Positions 52,895 to 61,915 of a stretch of DNA of 64,000 nt are shown one piece after another. A program made the translations under genes and the position numbers. The DNA is taken from the NCBI GenBank assembly GCA_023460795.1, contig JAEWPC010000063.1:1-64000 (forward strand), written 5' to 3'. The first letter of the stretch is position 1. Each line of letters starts with the position of its first letter. This stretch comes from Bacillota bacterium. Its GTDB lineage: Bacteria > Bacillota > Bacilli > Paenibacillales > Paenibacillaceae. Below the pieces are notes generated by a model. It was given only the letters and a program-made list of their open reading frames with translations. It searched no databases and had not been told where the DNA came from.

Positions 52895-53323
52895 TCATTC
52901 CTCCCACTTCTTCACTTCGAGCACGGTCGTGCCTCTCCCGATGACGCGCACTTTCTCGTCTTTAGGCAGCCGTTGCTTCGATATGGCGCTCCATGTGTCT
53001 CCCCCGATCTTGACGATACCGGGCGCGCCGTCAGCGATTTCTTCCGTCACGATGCCCGGTTTGCCGATCAGCTCGAGGGCGGCGTCGCTAAAGCCTTTGG
53101 ATTGCCGGAACTTGCGCGTCAACGGTTTCGTGTACAATGTCAGAAGCAGCGCGACCACCCCTCCGGCGATCGCTTGCACCGAAAACGCGTCAGGCAGCGG
53201 CAGCGCCACGATAGCCGCGACGATCGCCCCGATTCCGAGCCATAAGAGATAGAATGTAAGCGTTACCATCTCTAGAATGATCAAAGCGCCGGCAACGATT
53301 AGCCAAATCGCCCACCAGTCCAT
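52895..53323 (-). CDS. NfeD-family membrane protein
   Basis: This 142-residue protein has two to three hydrophobic helices (about 2-60) and a C-terminal OB-fold domain (about 75-142) with IGKPGIVTEEIADGAPGIVKIGGD and a closing GTTVLEVKKWEE. This is the short NfeD form without a protease domain. NfeD proteins bind SPFH partners, and the SPFH gene starts three bases downstream. The ECF sigma gene lies 20 bp upstream on the same strand, so all three may form one envelope-stress unit. Confidence 0.92.
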   Translation of the reverse strand: MDWWAIWLIVAGALIILEMVTLTFYLLWLGIGAIVAAIVALPLPDAFSVQAIAGGVVALLLTLYTKPLTRKFRQSKGFSDAALELIGKPGIVTEEIADGAPGIVKIGGDTWSAISKQRLPKDEKVRVIGRGTTVLEVKKWEE

Positions 53324-53343
53324 CCCGTCACCCCTTCACGTCG

Positions 53344-53928
53344 TTAGACAAACAGCATGCCCGGCGCGGTCAATAAAGCCACGACCCATTTCTTCTTCAG
53401 TTGTTGCCTCGCGCGGGACAATCGGGACTTGATCGTCCCTTCGGGCAGCTTCGTCAGCTGGCTGATCTCCGTCAGCGAGAGGTCCTCCATATAGCGGTTG
53501 TACAGAATCTCCCGATCTTTGGCCCGAAGGGTGGCGAGCAATCGTCTGAACTCCTCCGCCTGCTCCCTCTCTAGACATTCCTCTTCCGGGCTTCGGCCCG
53601 CGGCTTGAGGGCGGACGAACTCATGGTCATGCGCCGCCAGCTGCTGAGGGCGAGCCTTCTTCCTTCTAATGAGATCGAGACATAAATTCTTCGTGATCTG
53701 GTGAATCCATGTCGTGAATTTCTTGCTTTCGTCGTACTTGTCGATATGCAGCAGCACGCGGATGAACGTCTCCTGAATCATATCCTCGCATTCCTGCCGG
53801 TTCTTCAGGAGCCGATGGGCAAGCGAGAACAGACTGTTATAGTACTGGTTCATCAACTCCGTGAACGCGGTGGAATCGGGATCCCCCGCTTTGATCTGCC
53901 GAACTAACGCCGCCGTATTCATCCTCAT
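53344..53928 (-). CDS. ECF-type RNA polymerase sigma factor
   Basis: This 194-residue sigma-70 family factor has region 2 (FTELMNQYYNSLFSLAHRLL, DMIQETFIRVL, FTTWIHQITKNLCLDLIRR) and region 4 (ILYNRYMEDLSLTEISQLTKLPEGTIKSRLSRARQQL split by the HTH). No anti-sigma gene is adjacent. It is followed closely by NfeD and SPFH genes, whose Bacillus homologues belong to the SigW regulon, so a SigW-like envelope-stress role is inferred. The C-terminus ends in a hydrophobic VALLTAPGMLFV stretch, which is unusual. Confidence 0.9.
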   Translation of the reverse strand: MRMNTAALVRQIKAGDPDSTAFTELMNQYYNSLFSLAHRLLKNRQECEDMIQETFIRVLLHIDKYDESKKFTTWIHQITKNLCLDLIRRKKARPQQLAAHDHEFVRPQAAGRSPEEECLEREQAEEFRRLLATLRAKDREILYNRYMEDLSLTEISQLTKLPEGTIKSRLSRARQQLKKKWVVALLTAPGMLFV

Positions 53929-54114
53929 CGCCCGCTTCCCGTATATGCCTTCGGAATCCTTTACCCGATTTTACCAAAATCTCGACTCTACGAATATATG
54001 AAAATTGTACGCCGAAGGCCGCCTTCGCGCAAATCGCGGGGCTTTCCTGATATATATGAGCGTTACGTGCACGGTATGTGGAAAATGATGGGCCCGAAGC
54101 ATGCCGCCGGACGA

Positions 54115-54314
54115 ACAATCCACGCTTGCGAGACGCTACAACGTTCTGCAGGACTGTTACAGCAACAAACCACGCTTGCGCGGAGCTGCAACGGTCTGCG
54201 AGACCGTTATAGCAACAATCCACGCTTTCACGACGCTGCAACGTTCTGCGAGACCGTTACAACAGCAATCCACGCTTGCACGGGGCTGCAACGTTCTGCT
54301 AGACCGTTACGGGC
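54115..54314. repeat. Four tandem copies of a 50-bp repeat
   Basis: Units begin at 54115, 54165, 54215 and 54265 and are directly adjacent. Each holds CCACGCTT, then CAACGKTCTGC, then GACYGTTA. Unit 2 contains a perfect hairpin, AACGGTCT and AGACCGTT with loop GCG (54190-54208); units 3 and 4 have it with one mismatch. The period is not a multiple of three, so it is not coding. The rest of the gap 53929-54417 shows only the sigma promoter region and the TerC terminator. Confidence 0.88.
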
Positions 54315-54365
54315 ACTCCGCTTCATTCACAAATTGGAGTGGATCCTATTCGCCTAAACAACGAG

Positions 54366-54406
54366 AAAAACGACCGGTCCCGTCCGTCGCCGGAGGTCCG
54401 GTCGTT
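54366..54406 (-). terminator. Rho-independent terminator of the TerC gene
   Basis: The arms ACGACCGG and CCGGTCGT with inner pairing (54369-54406) are followed by five T on the minus strand, 12 bp past the TerC stop. Confidence 0.85.
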
Positions 54407-54417
54407 GCCTAGATCCG

Positions 54418-55104
54418 TTACCGCGTGTTGCTTCCGATCGGCTTACGTCGGCTTTGCTTCAGCTTGAGTACCCCGACGATCAATATCCCTGCGGCGAACA
54501 CGATCGGCACGACGTAGTGCAGGCCGGACAGCCACGGCTTGACCCATCGCTGTACGACTTCGTCGGAGATGATCATCTCTCCAGACGTGTAACCGAGCAG
54601 TCCGGCGCCGAGCACGACGATAATCGGGAACTGTTTCATTAGATTCGTTAGCAGTTGGCTGCACCATACGATCAGCGGGATGCTGACCCCGAGACCGATG
54701 CCGATGAGCAGCCAGTCGCCGTTCGCGACGCCCGCCACCGCCACCACGTTGTCCAAGCTCATGACGACGTCCGCGACGACGATCGTCTTGACGGCTTGCC
54801 CGATCGATAGGCCGCCTTTGTCGATTTCTTCTTCCTCTTCGTCCATGAGCAGCTTAACCGCGATGTATAGCAGCAGCAATCCTCCAAGCGCTTCCACCAT
54901 CGGGATACGCAGCAGCCATACGGCGACGAAGGTTAGCACGAGACGCAAGCCGACGGCGCCGAACGTCCCCCAGAATATCGCTTTCTTCTGCTGCTCCGGC
55001 CTTAAATTCCGGCACGCCATCGCGATGACGACCGCGTTGTCGCCGCTCAGCACAATATTGACCAATATAATTTCGGCTAGCCCCAGCCACCACTCTGTAC
55101 TCAT
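54418..55104 (-). CDS. TerC-family integral membrane protein (YjbE-like)
   Basis: This 228-residue membrane protein has about seven hydrophobic helices. The two TerC signature motifs with conserved Asp are NIVLSGDNAVVIAMA near residues 15-29 and VMSLDNVVAVAGVANGDW near 113-130. An acidic cytoplasmic loop (DEEEEEID) lies between. Family members act in manganese export or metallation of secreted enzymes; some Bacillus homologues are under a manganese riboswitch, but the 54-bp leader here has no room for one. It follows the DUF2264 gene on the same strand. Confidence 0.9.
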   Translation of the reverse strand: MSTEWWLGLAEIILVNIVLSGDNAVVIAMACRNLRPEQQKKAIFWGTFGAVGLRLVLTFVAVWLLRIPMVEALGGLLLLYIAVKLLMDEEEEEIDKGGLSIGQAVKTIVVADVVMSLDNVVAVAGVANGDWLLIGIGLGVSIPLIVWCSQLLTNLMKQFPIIVVLGAGLLGYTSGEMIISDEVVQRWVKPWLSGLHYVVPIVFAAGILIVGVLKLKQSRRKPIGSNTR

Positions 55105-55158
55105 CGTTTTCCCCGCTTTGCTTGTCTCTCGGGTTTATTATTGCCTATCCGGCAAAAT

Positions 55159-57024
55159 TTAGCGAGAGCCGTTCAGCGGAATGTCGAGCATGCACCCGGT
55201 GTCGATTAAGGTGATCCGATAATATTGCGAATGCGATTCGATCTTGTAAAAGCTGCGCCACCCGTCCGCACGCTCGTCGGTCAGGCGCGCTCCCCTAGCC
55301 GGCCGACCCACGACGGCGGACAGCAACCAGTGAACGCCGGGGGCTAGCCGGGCTGTTAACGTCGGAATCGCGGTGCGGGGGTGAAGCACGTTCGTGTTCG
55401 CCTGCGGCCGAATCAGCTCCGGCGTTCGTTCGCCCCCCGGCAAATTCACGATTCCGCTTACGCCGGCCGGCCCTCGCGCGATGACGCTGTCCGCATCGCA
55501 TGCCGAGGCGACGCCTTCCTCCAGCTTCAGCGCGAAGCCGCCTTCCGCGGCATCCAGCTCCCGCTCGGTTTCAACCCGATGCAAGCGCAAATGCCAAGGA
55601 AGTCCGGCGATCAGCCACGTGCGCACTTCCACGTCGCCCCACGGCTTCCATCTCGCGTAGAGGACGTTGCCGTCGATTCTCGTCTCCTCGTTCATCCGCC
55701 TGACCCGGTAGAGGTTATCCCCTTCGCTCAGGGCCAGCATGTTGTCGAAAGCGCCTTGGGCGAGCCCCCATTCGGCTCGCGGAACGCTGAAGCCGAACGC
55801 GGTCGAATAGACGAATTTCTCGTACTTGGCGGACGTATGCGTATGCTCGTTCGTCGAGCGGTGACCGGAATTGAAGGCGGTCACATGATCGGTCTCCGCG
55901 TCCCTGCATACGACCAGATGCGGTTCCGCTTGCACGGTCACGGCCGGCTGAGCAGGCAGCGGGAGCTCCTCCGCCTGCCAGAACGAATGATCGTCCGGCA
56001 GCGCGAGCGGCATGAACGCTTTGCATGCCCAATACGGGGAACCGGGCGCATTATAATTCTCGGCCATGACGAGGTTCGGATAAGCGTATCCGATCGTCAG
56101 CACGCCGTCCGGGCCGAAGATCGGCTGCTTGAACCACTGGCGAAGATGCCTCAGAAGAAGCCCCTTCAACACGCCGTAAGGCAGCGCTTCCTCTTCCGCG
56201 AACGCAAGCGCGCCCCAGAACGCGCCTTGCGAGAAGCGATACGACAGGCTTCGGCCGTACGGCAGCGCGGCTCCGTCCTCCGCGAACCATCGGACGAAGC
56301 CGCCGGCGAATGCCGCCGCCCGCTCCCGGAAGCGCGAGGTACGCTCCGGATCTTCGTCCTTTATCAGTTTGGCGTACAGGAGCCCGTAGTAGTGGATCGC
56401 GAACGGAACGTAGTAATCGCTGTGAGCCCCGATGCCGTCGGCATACCAGCCTTCTCCGACATAGAACTGTTCGATCCTCCGCAGGTCGCTCTCCATCCGT
56501 CCCGCGTCGTAGGGTCTGCCGACCGCGCGGAAACCCAGATTAACGATCACGCGGAAGAACAGCCAGTTGCAGTCCCACACCGGATGCTCGTTGATCTGAT
56601 TCAACCAGGCGTACAGCCTGTCTTTCGCCTGCGGCGGCAGCGGTTCCCAGAGCCGCTCGGGAGCGAGCGCCAGCGCGTAGCCGAACGCGGCCATCTCCAC
56701 GAACCGTTGATCGTAGTCGCCGGCAGCGCCCCAGTATTCGGGATGCTCCGGATTCGTACCGTTAGCGAGACCTTGGAGGCAAATACGCTCCAGCTCGGCA
56801 TCCGATCCGCCGCCCGCGATCACGGGAACGAGTCCCCACAACACGCGGGAGAACCCTTCCATGTATCCGACCTCGGGCGAGTAGCTCGTTCCGGTCGCGC
56901 CTAACCGCAGCTGCGCTCCGCCTTCGCTATAGTACGGGTGCAGCGGCTCGGTTAACTGCCTGAAAGCAAGCTGCAGATCGGCTTTCGTGCGCAGCGGATT
57001 GTCTGCGAGAGGGTGCCTGTTCAT
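55159..57024 (-). CDS. DUF2264 protein, probable glycosidase
   Basis: This 621-residue protein without a signal peptide shows a helical (alpha/alpha) toroid pattern in its first 380 residues (GYMEGFSRVLWGLVPV, NPEHPEYWGAAGDYDQRFVE, WDCNWLFFRVIVNLGF, GWYADGIGAHSDYY) and a beta-rich remainder. This matches DUF2264. As I recall, related proteins have been assigned beta-glucuronidase activity, which would suit the GH88 and heparinase-type neighbours. The ATG follows GGGGGAAG. It lies 13 bp after the GH88 gene and closes the enzyme block. Confidence 0.85.
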   Translation of the reverse strand: MNRHPLADNPLRTKADLQLAFRQLTEPLHPYYSEGGAQLRLGATGTSYSPEVGYMEGFSRVLWGLVPVIAGGGSDAELERICLQGLANGTNPEHPEYWGAAGDYDQRFVEMAAFGYALALAPERLWEPLPPQAKDRLYAWLNQINEHPVWDCNWLFFRVIVNLGFRAVGRPYDAGRMESDLRRIEQFYVGEGWYADGIGAHSDYYVPFAIHYYGLLYAKLIKDEDPERTSRFRERAAAFAGGFVRWFAEDGAALPYGRSLSYRFSQGAFWGALAFAEEEALPYGVLKGLLLRHLRQWFKQPIFGPDGVLTIGYAYPNLVMAENYNAPGSPYWACKAFMPLALPDDHSFWQAEELPLPAQPAVTVQAEPHLVVCRDAETDHVTAFNSGHRSTNEHTHTSAKYEKFVYSTAFGFSVPRAEWGLAQGAFDNMLALSEGDNLYRVRRMNEETRIDGNVLYARWKPWGDVEVRTWLIAGLPWHLRLHRVETERELDAAEGGFALKLEEGVASACDADSVIARGPAGVSGIVNLPGGERTPELIRPQANTNVLHPRTAIPTLTARLAPGVHWLLSAVVGRPARGARLTDERADGWRSFYKIESHSQYYRITLIDTGCMLDIPLNGSR

Positions 57025-57037
57025 GCCGGTCTTCCCC

Positions 57038-58195
57038 CTATTCCCACGGAATCATCCGGGCTCCGCGCAGTCTCGCCAAGCCTTCGACGAAGAAGTAGTC
57101 GCCGTAGATGAGCGGTACGTCCATATTTTTGCGCTCCGGATAATGGCTCGTGCCGTGCAGAATCAGCCCTTCCTCGGCCGGATCTTCGAAGGAGCCGTAA
57201 CGGACGTACAGCGACTCCAAGATCCGCTCTCCCGCGATTCGGTACGAATCCCGCTCCGCTTCCGGGAGCAACGAGCCGAGCAACAGCAAGCCGCAAGCCG
57301 CGCAAGCGCCCGCGGAGGAGTCCCGAAGGTGCTTCGTCTCTTCCGGCGCGCGGAAATCCCAATGCGGCACGCGATCCTCCGGCAATTGACTGAGGAAGAA
57401 ATGCGCGACCTGCTTGGCGCCATTCGCGTATTCCTCCCGGCCGGTGTGGTGATAGGCAAGAGCAAGACCGTACAACGCCCACGCCGTTCCCCTAGACCAA
57501 GCCGACTCCGGGCCGAAGCCTTGGCCGCCGATATATTCCGCAACTTCGCCCGTCTCCGGATCGAACCGGACGATATGGCGGACGGACCCGTCGGGGCGAA
57601 TGAAGTGCTTCAGCACGGTGCCCATGTGCGCTTCCGCCACGTGTTTGTAACGCAGATCGCCGCTTTCGCGGAACGCCCAGTACAGCAGGTTCACGTTCAT
57701 CGCGCAGTCGATAATCGCGTAACCGGAGTTGTCTTCCCCTTCATTCCACGGGTTCCATGCGCGAATGTATCGGCCTTGCGGATTAAAGCGTCCGGCCAAA
57801 TAGTTCGCCGCCTTGAAAGCCCGCCTGCGGGACGCCTCGCCGCCGTTCAGCTTATCGTTCGCCACGCTGGTGAGCAGCCACATGAACCCGAGATCGTGGT
57901 CCAATCGGTCATAGCCGTCCAGCACGGCGTCCAGCTTCTCCTCGCACGCTTCCGCCGCCCTGCGGAACTCTTCGTCGCCGCCGCCTTCATAGAGCAGCCA
58001 CAGCATGCCCGGCCAGAAGCCCGCCGTCCACCAATACGGCTCCTCCAGCACGTAGCGGCCGCCTTGGCTCGCATGCGGGAAGCTCGCGCCGATCCGCTCG
58101 TTCGTCCATTTCGTCTTGGCCAACGTTCGCCGCCACGCCTCCTCCACCCAATGTTGCGTATGTCCGTTATCCGCTATCGCCGCCATATCCGGCAC
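57038..58195 (-). CDS. GH88 unsaturated glucuronyl hydrolase
   Basis: This 385-residue cytoplasmic enzyme hydrates the double bond of unsaturated uronic acids left by polysaccharide lyases, freeing the sugar. The alpha6/alpha6 barrel shows the two essential Asp contexts, LDHDLGFMWL and IIDCAMNVNLLYWA. WWTAGFWPGMLW near the N-terminus and SAWSRGTAWALYGLAL are also family blocks. The start at GTG 58195 is close to its SD; ATG 58186 is an alternative. With the heparinase-type lyase upstream it forms a lyase-hydrolase pathway. Confidence 0.92.
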   Translation of the reverse strand: MPDMAAIADNGHTQHWVEEAWRRTLAKTKWTNERIGASFPHASQGGRYVLEEPYWWTAGFWPGMLWLLYEGGGDEEFRRAAEACEEKLDAVLDGYDRLDHDLGFMWLLTSVANDKLNGGEASRRRAFKAANYLAGRFNPQGRYIRAWNPWNEGEDNSGYAIIDCAMNVNLLYWAFRESGDLRYKHVAEAHMGTVLKHFIRPDGSVRHIVRFDPETGEVAEYIGGQGFGPESAWSRGTAWALYGLALAYHHTGREEYANGAKQVAHFFLSQLPEDRVPHWDFRAPEETKHLRDSSAGACAACGLLLLGSLLPEAERDSYRIAGERILESLYVRYGSFEDPAEEGLILHGTSHYPERKNMDVPLIYGDYFFVEGLARLRGARMIPWE

Positions 58196-58236
58196 ATCCT
58201 CTCCTGAAAGTACGTGTCGTTGTCGTCTACGAATGA

Positions 58237-60048
58237 TTACTGTTGCTCCTTAACGGGAATTCGCATGCCTATTTCGGCACCTTCGCCCGGCGCGCTCGCG
58301 ACTTCCATCCGGAAGCCTTCGCCGAACATAATCCGCATCCGCTCCGCTACGTTGAGCAAGCCGAATCCCGAGGTTTCGCCGCTCTCCCCGTTCGCTGCAG
58401 GTTCGCCTCCCGCCAGCTTCGCGCGGACGGCACTCAGCGTGTTCTCGTCCATGCCGGCTCCGTCGTCCTGGACGGTGAGAATGAGCAAGGATGGCTCCCG
58501 GCGGGCTGTAATGCGGATCTGTCCGGCGCTTCGATTCAGACCGTGGATGAGCGCGTTCTCCACGAGCGGCTGCAGGAAGAACCTCGGCACGCGCACCATG
58601 AACGCTTCGGTTTCGATGTCGAGCGATAGCAACGCGGTTTCCTTCTGCCGCAGGTTCATCAGATCCATGTAATTCGCGAGCAGCTCGACCTCCTCGTGCA
58701 GCGAGATCGCATCCTCGTCGCGGCTGATCGTCATGCGCAGCAGCTTGGACAGCGAAGCGATCATGTGCGCGCTGTCTTGATCGCCCGAACGCATCACCTT
58801 CATGCGAATCGAATTCAGCACGTTGAACAGAAAATGAGGATTGATTTGCGCCTGAAGCATCGCCAGCTCGGCCTTGCGTTTGCTGGCCTGCGTCCGCGAC
58901 ACTTCGGCGATCATGTCTTTGACGCGATCGAGCATCTGGTCGAACAGGAAGCCGAGGCGTCCGATCTCGTCCTGCCCCCTGACGTCCGACCGGACCTCCA
59001 GGTTGCCTCGCTGTACCGTGCCCGCGACTTTGCTCAGCCGTACGAGCGGCTGCGTGAATTTGCGGAGCAACGCCAACAGCAGCAGCAGGAACGCGGCGAA
59101 CGAAGCGAGCTGGAACACGAATACGCGGCTGAAGATCGAATCGATATCGACGATCGCCTCGCGATACGGCTGCACGGAGACGAGCCGCCATTCGTTAATG
59201 GGCAGCCCCATCTCGGTCACGAGCTGCTTGCCGTCTTCCCCCGCCGATATGACGGACTCCGGCCGACCCTCGCCGCCGATTGCAGGTAGGCCTGCTCGAT
59301 AGAGCGTTCCGATCCGCTCGCGATGCGTCCCGGATAACACCTTGCCCGTCTCGTCCACCATAAGCAGCTCGCGTCCTCCCTCGATGCCGGAGAACAGCTG
59401 CCGGAACTTGCTCTCCATCATCGTGACGATGACGTACCCGTAAATTCTCGAGTCGTCGAGCCGAAGCGTGCGCGCGAACGATATTTGGTACGGACTGTTC
59501 TCTTTCTCGTAGGTGAACTTCGTCTCCGTCGTTCCTATCCAGTACGTCGTATATCCGCTGTACGTCTTCAATTGCTGGAACCAGTCCTCCTGCATGAACA
59601 CGCGCGGATCGAACTCGTCCGTTGAATAGTTGGTGAAGGCGGTCCCGTCGGTCAGCAAGACGCTGATATAGCTTCTCTCGCCAACGGCGGTTAGCGTCTC
59701 TAGCTGCTGCAGGATGTTCTTCGTAGCCGTGAATTTATCGTACGGATCGGGAGCATTATCCACGGCTCCCGCCACGTACCGCTTGAAGTAGGCGTTCATA
59801 TCCGGATTGATCTGAACGTAGTTGGCGATGCTGAGCATGCCTCTCAGCAGATCGCTGACCGATCCGTTCACGAGCCGCATCGCGTCCGCCGCGTTGCCGA
59901 CCGCCTGCTTCTTGACCGCTTCCTCGGTGAGAGAGTTGTAGATCAGCATCGTCAGCATTGCGGGCACGAGGATGCATATAATCGCTGCACCGGTCAGCTT
60001 GCCTCTGATCGTGCGGAATAATGGAACTCTTCTAAGCCATGCGAGCAT
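58237..60048 (-). CDS. YesM-type sensor histidine kinase
   Basis: This 603-residue membrane kinase has helices near 18-40 and 300-325 around an extracellular dCache-like sensor (about 45-295, with YSTDEFDPRVFMQEDWF and SPYQISFARTLRL). A HAMP domain (about 325-380), the His-kinase box QINPHFLFNVLNSI (His near 416) and an ATPase domain (PLVENALIHGLN, DDGAGMDENT, GFGLLNVAERM) follow. It should signal extracellular oligosaccharide, possibly through a binding protein, to the AraC-type regulator. Its start overlaps the heparinase-like gene by 17 bp. Confidence 0.93.
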   Translation of the reverse strand: MLAWLRRVPLFRTIRGKLTGAAIICILVPAMLTMLIYNSLTEEAVKKQAVGNAADAMRLVNGSVSDLLRGMLSIANYVQINPDMNAYFKRYVAGAVDNAPDPYDKFTATKNILQQLETLTAVGERSYISVLLTDGTAFTNYSTDEFDPRVFMQEDWFQQLKTYSGYTTYWIGTTETKFTYEKENSPYQISFARTLRLDDSRIYGYVIVTMMESKFRQLFSGIEGGRELLMVDETGKVLSGTHRERIGTLYRAGLPAIGGEGRPESVISAGEDGKQLVTEMGLPINEWRLVSVQPYREAIVDIDSIFSRVFVFQLASFAAFLLLLLALLRKFTQPLVRLSKVAGTVQRGNLEVRSDVRGQDEIGRLGFLFDQMLDRVKDMIAEVSRTQASKRKAELAMLQAQINPHFLFNVLNSIRMKVMRSGDQDSAHMIASLSKLLRMTISRDEDAISLHEEVELLANYMDLMNLRQKETALLSLDIETEAFMVRVPRFFLQPLVENALIHGLNRSAGQIRITARREPSLLILTVQDDGAGMDENTLSAVRAKLAGGEPAANGESGETSGFGLLNVAERMRIMFGEGFRMEVASAPGEGAEIGMRIPVKEQQ

Positions 60049-61876
60049 CGTACGCCCCCTGTTCCGCGCTTTCCGATGCCGCGAAAACGAACCGAATCTT
60101 TATGCTAATTCCAAGCGCGTCCGGAACAAGCGCCTTTAACGAAATCCGATAATAGACCTCCTCGGTGCCGTCATGTCCGGACATGGTTCTGCGTTCTATC
60201 GAAGGGGTCAGCAGCGAAGCATCGTACGACACGATGACGTTCAGCCGCCCGCCTCTCAAGACGATCTCTCCCGGCATGATCACCTCTGGCTCACATCGCG
60301 AGATGATGAGCTCTTCGATGTCGCCGACCGGCTTGCCCAACTTGTATTCGTCGATAAGCTCCAACGACGGCAGCTCCGCCTTGCGCCACGCCAACCTCCG
60401 TACGAGCGATGCAAGCTCGGGACAGTCGTACGTTCCTGCCAGCTCCAGCTCCAGCACGTCCTCTTGGGGCGAAGTCTCGGCTTTCAACACGAGCGCCTCG
60501 TACGACCTGCCGGGCTGCTGCCGTCTTCCCCCGATCACGGGCAACGAGTGGCCTTGCGCTCCGTTGCAATCATAGTCGTACCGGCCTTCGCCGAAATATT
60601 GCGCCGTATATTCGCCGCGGCCCAAATCCGCGGCGAAAGCCGGCTCGCCCTCCGCGACGACGATGAATTGGCCGACGTCGAGATGGTTGTGAGGCTCCGC
60701 GTTATGGCCGCCTTTAGCCGCGAAGCCGAACTGCCCGTACTCGCTCCCAAGACGCGAAACCAGCCACTTGGCGTCCGGGAGATACCAGCTTCCCGGCGAC
60801 CAAGTCGAGCCATTTCCAGCATCATCTCCGCCATAGCCGCCTCCAACCCAGAACAGATCTCTCAGAGCGGGCGCGAATCGGGCGCAATGATCGTCGCGCA
60901 AGCTCGCGTATACCGACATCGGCGGAGCTTCCACTGACGCGTACCTCCCCGCGAGGTACGCGGAAAGCCCCCGATGCGCGGGCGAACGCTCCGCCGTGTC
61001 GGAGAAATTCGCCGTTCGATCCCCGCACAGATAGCACCGCTGCTGAAAAAGCGCGATTTGCCGGGCCTTGCCGTCCGCGAGCAGGTCGATGCGCCCGTCT
61101 GATCTGCGGTATAGCAAATCGGCGTAATAGACGAAGTAGCCGAACCCGTAGTTCCAATAGCCGACGCCTTCCGGACATGCGCCGTCTACGCCGAAGCCCG
61201 ACAAGTAACAGGACAGCGTCCCCAGAACCTTGCCGACGATCTCGGCTAGACGTTCGCCGTCCCGCTCCAGGAGCAGAGCCGCCGAGCCGATCGAGCCCGC
61301 GCAGACGGCCGCCCAGTTATGATCCGCCGTCTCCCAAGCATACGGTCCCAGCGTCAGATAGGGTTTGAACAGCCGCCGGTCCACCTCGAACCGTATCCGC
61401 TCCCGCAATTCTATCGGAATCGCGTCCCCGGCTAACACGATCAACTCGGCCAGCGCGAACCCGGTTTCCGCCGCGAACAAGTCGATGCCGCGCTCAAGCG
61501 TCTCTCCCCGCATGTGAGCGGGAAGGCACCACGTATTTTCCTCAAGCACGGCTTCAACAATAGCAACCAAAGCCTCTTTATAATCATCCCGCCCCGGATA
61601 CAGCAGCGACAGCAGCCCGAACGTCGTCAGACGTCTGCGACGCTCGAAGTATACGCCCTCGTAAGCCAGCCGGTTGCCCTGCGACGCGAACAGCTCGAAC
61701 AGCTCCTGCGTCAGCGCGGGGATAGACGTCGCTAGCAACCGCTCCCCGTCTTGGACGAGCTCACCCACGATATCGGCGTTCGCCGACTCTCTTGCGATTC
61801 CGTATAATGACGCGTCAACCGGACCGATTCCCAAGATGATCTCCTTCAAGCGATCCCCATCGACATTCGCGACCAT
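60032..61876 (-). CDS. Heparinase II/III-family polysaccharide lyase-like protein
   Basis: This 614-residue protein has no signal peptide. A helical toroid N-terminal half (AWETADHNWAAVCAGSIG, CPEGVGYWNYGFGYFVYYADLL) is followed by the C-terminal beta domain marked by HNAEPHNHLDVGQFIVVAEG and AADLGRGEYTAQYF, the heparinase II/III signature. Such enzymes are heparin, chondroitin or exolytic alginate and other uronate lyases; the lack of secretion favours an intracellular oligosaccharide lyase. It lies between the response regulator and the kinase gene, overlapping the latter. Together with GH88 it would generate and process unsaturated uronides. Confidence 0.9.
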   Translation of the reverse strand: MVANVDGDRLKEIILGIGPVDASLYGIARESANADIVGELVQDGERLLATSIPALTQELFELFASQGNRLAYEGVYFERRRRLTTFGLLSLLYPGRDDYKEALVAIVEAVLEENTWCLPAHMRGETLERGIDLFAAETGFALAELIVLAGDAIPIELRERIRFEVDRRLFKPYLTLGPYAWETADHNWAAVCAGSIGSAALLLERDGERLAEIVGKVLGTLSCYLSGFGVDGACPEGVGYWNYGFGYFVYYADLLYRRSDGRIDLLADGKARQIALFQQRCYLCGDRTANFSDTAERSPAHRGLSAYLAGRYASVEAPPMSVYASLRDDHCARFAPALRDLFWVGGGYGGDDAGNGSTWSPGSWYLPDAKWLVSRLGSEYGQFGFAAKGGHNAEPHNHLDVGQFIVVAEGEPAFAADLGRGEYTAQYFGEGRYDYDCNGAQGHSLPVIGGRRQQPGRSYEALVLKAETSPQEDVLELELAGTYDCPELASLVRRLAWRKAELPSLELIDEYKLGKPVGDIEELIISRCEPEVIMPGEIVLRGGRLNVIVSYDASLLTPSIERRTMSGHDGTEEVYYRISLKALVPDALGISIKIRFVFAASESAEQGAYDARMA

Positions 61877-61915
61877 TGCGCTCCCGCTCCTCCGCAGCCC
61901 CTCTCCCCGCCAACG

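Noticed and set aside
54115..54314. CRISPR array
   Set aside because: The units are adjacent 50-bp repeats with no unique spacers and no cas genes nearby.
53998..54412. Overlapping plus-strand frames across the 50-bp repeats
   Set aside because: Both frames run through a tandem repeat whose period is not divisible by three, and neither has a ribosome binding site, so the coding look is a by-product of the repeat.
55105..55158. Manganese riboswitch ahead of the TerC gene
   Set aside because: The gap is only 54 bp, too short for the yybP-ykoY fold, and lacks its conserved loops.
55381..56904. 507-codon open frame on the plus strand
   Set aside because: It is fully antisense to the DUF2264 gene and has an Arg-rich, motif-free composition with no suitable start region.
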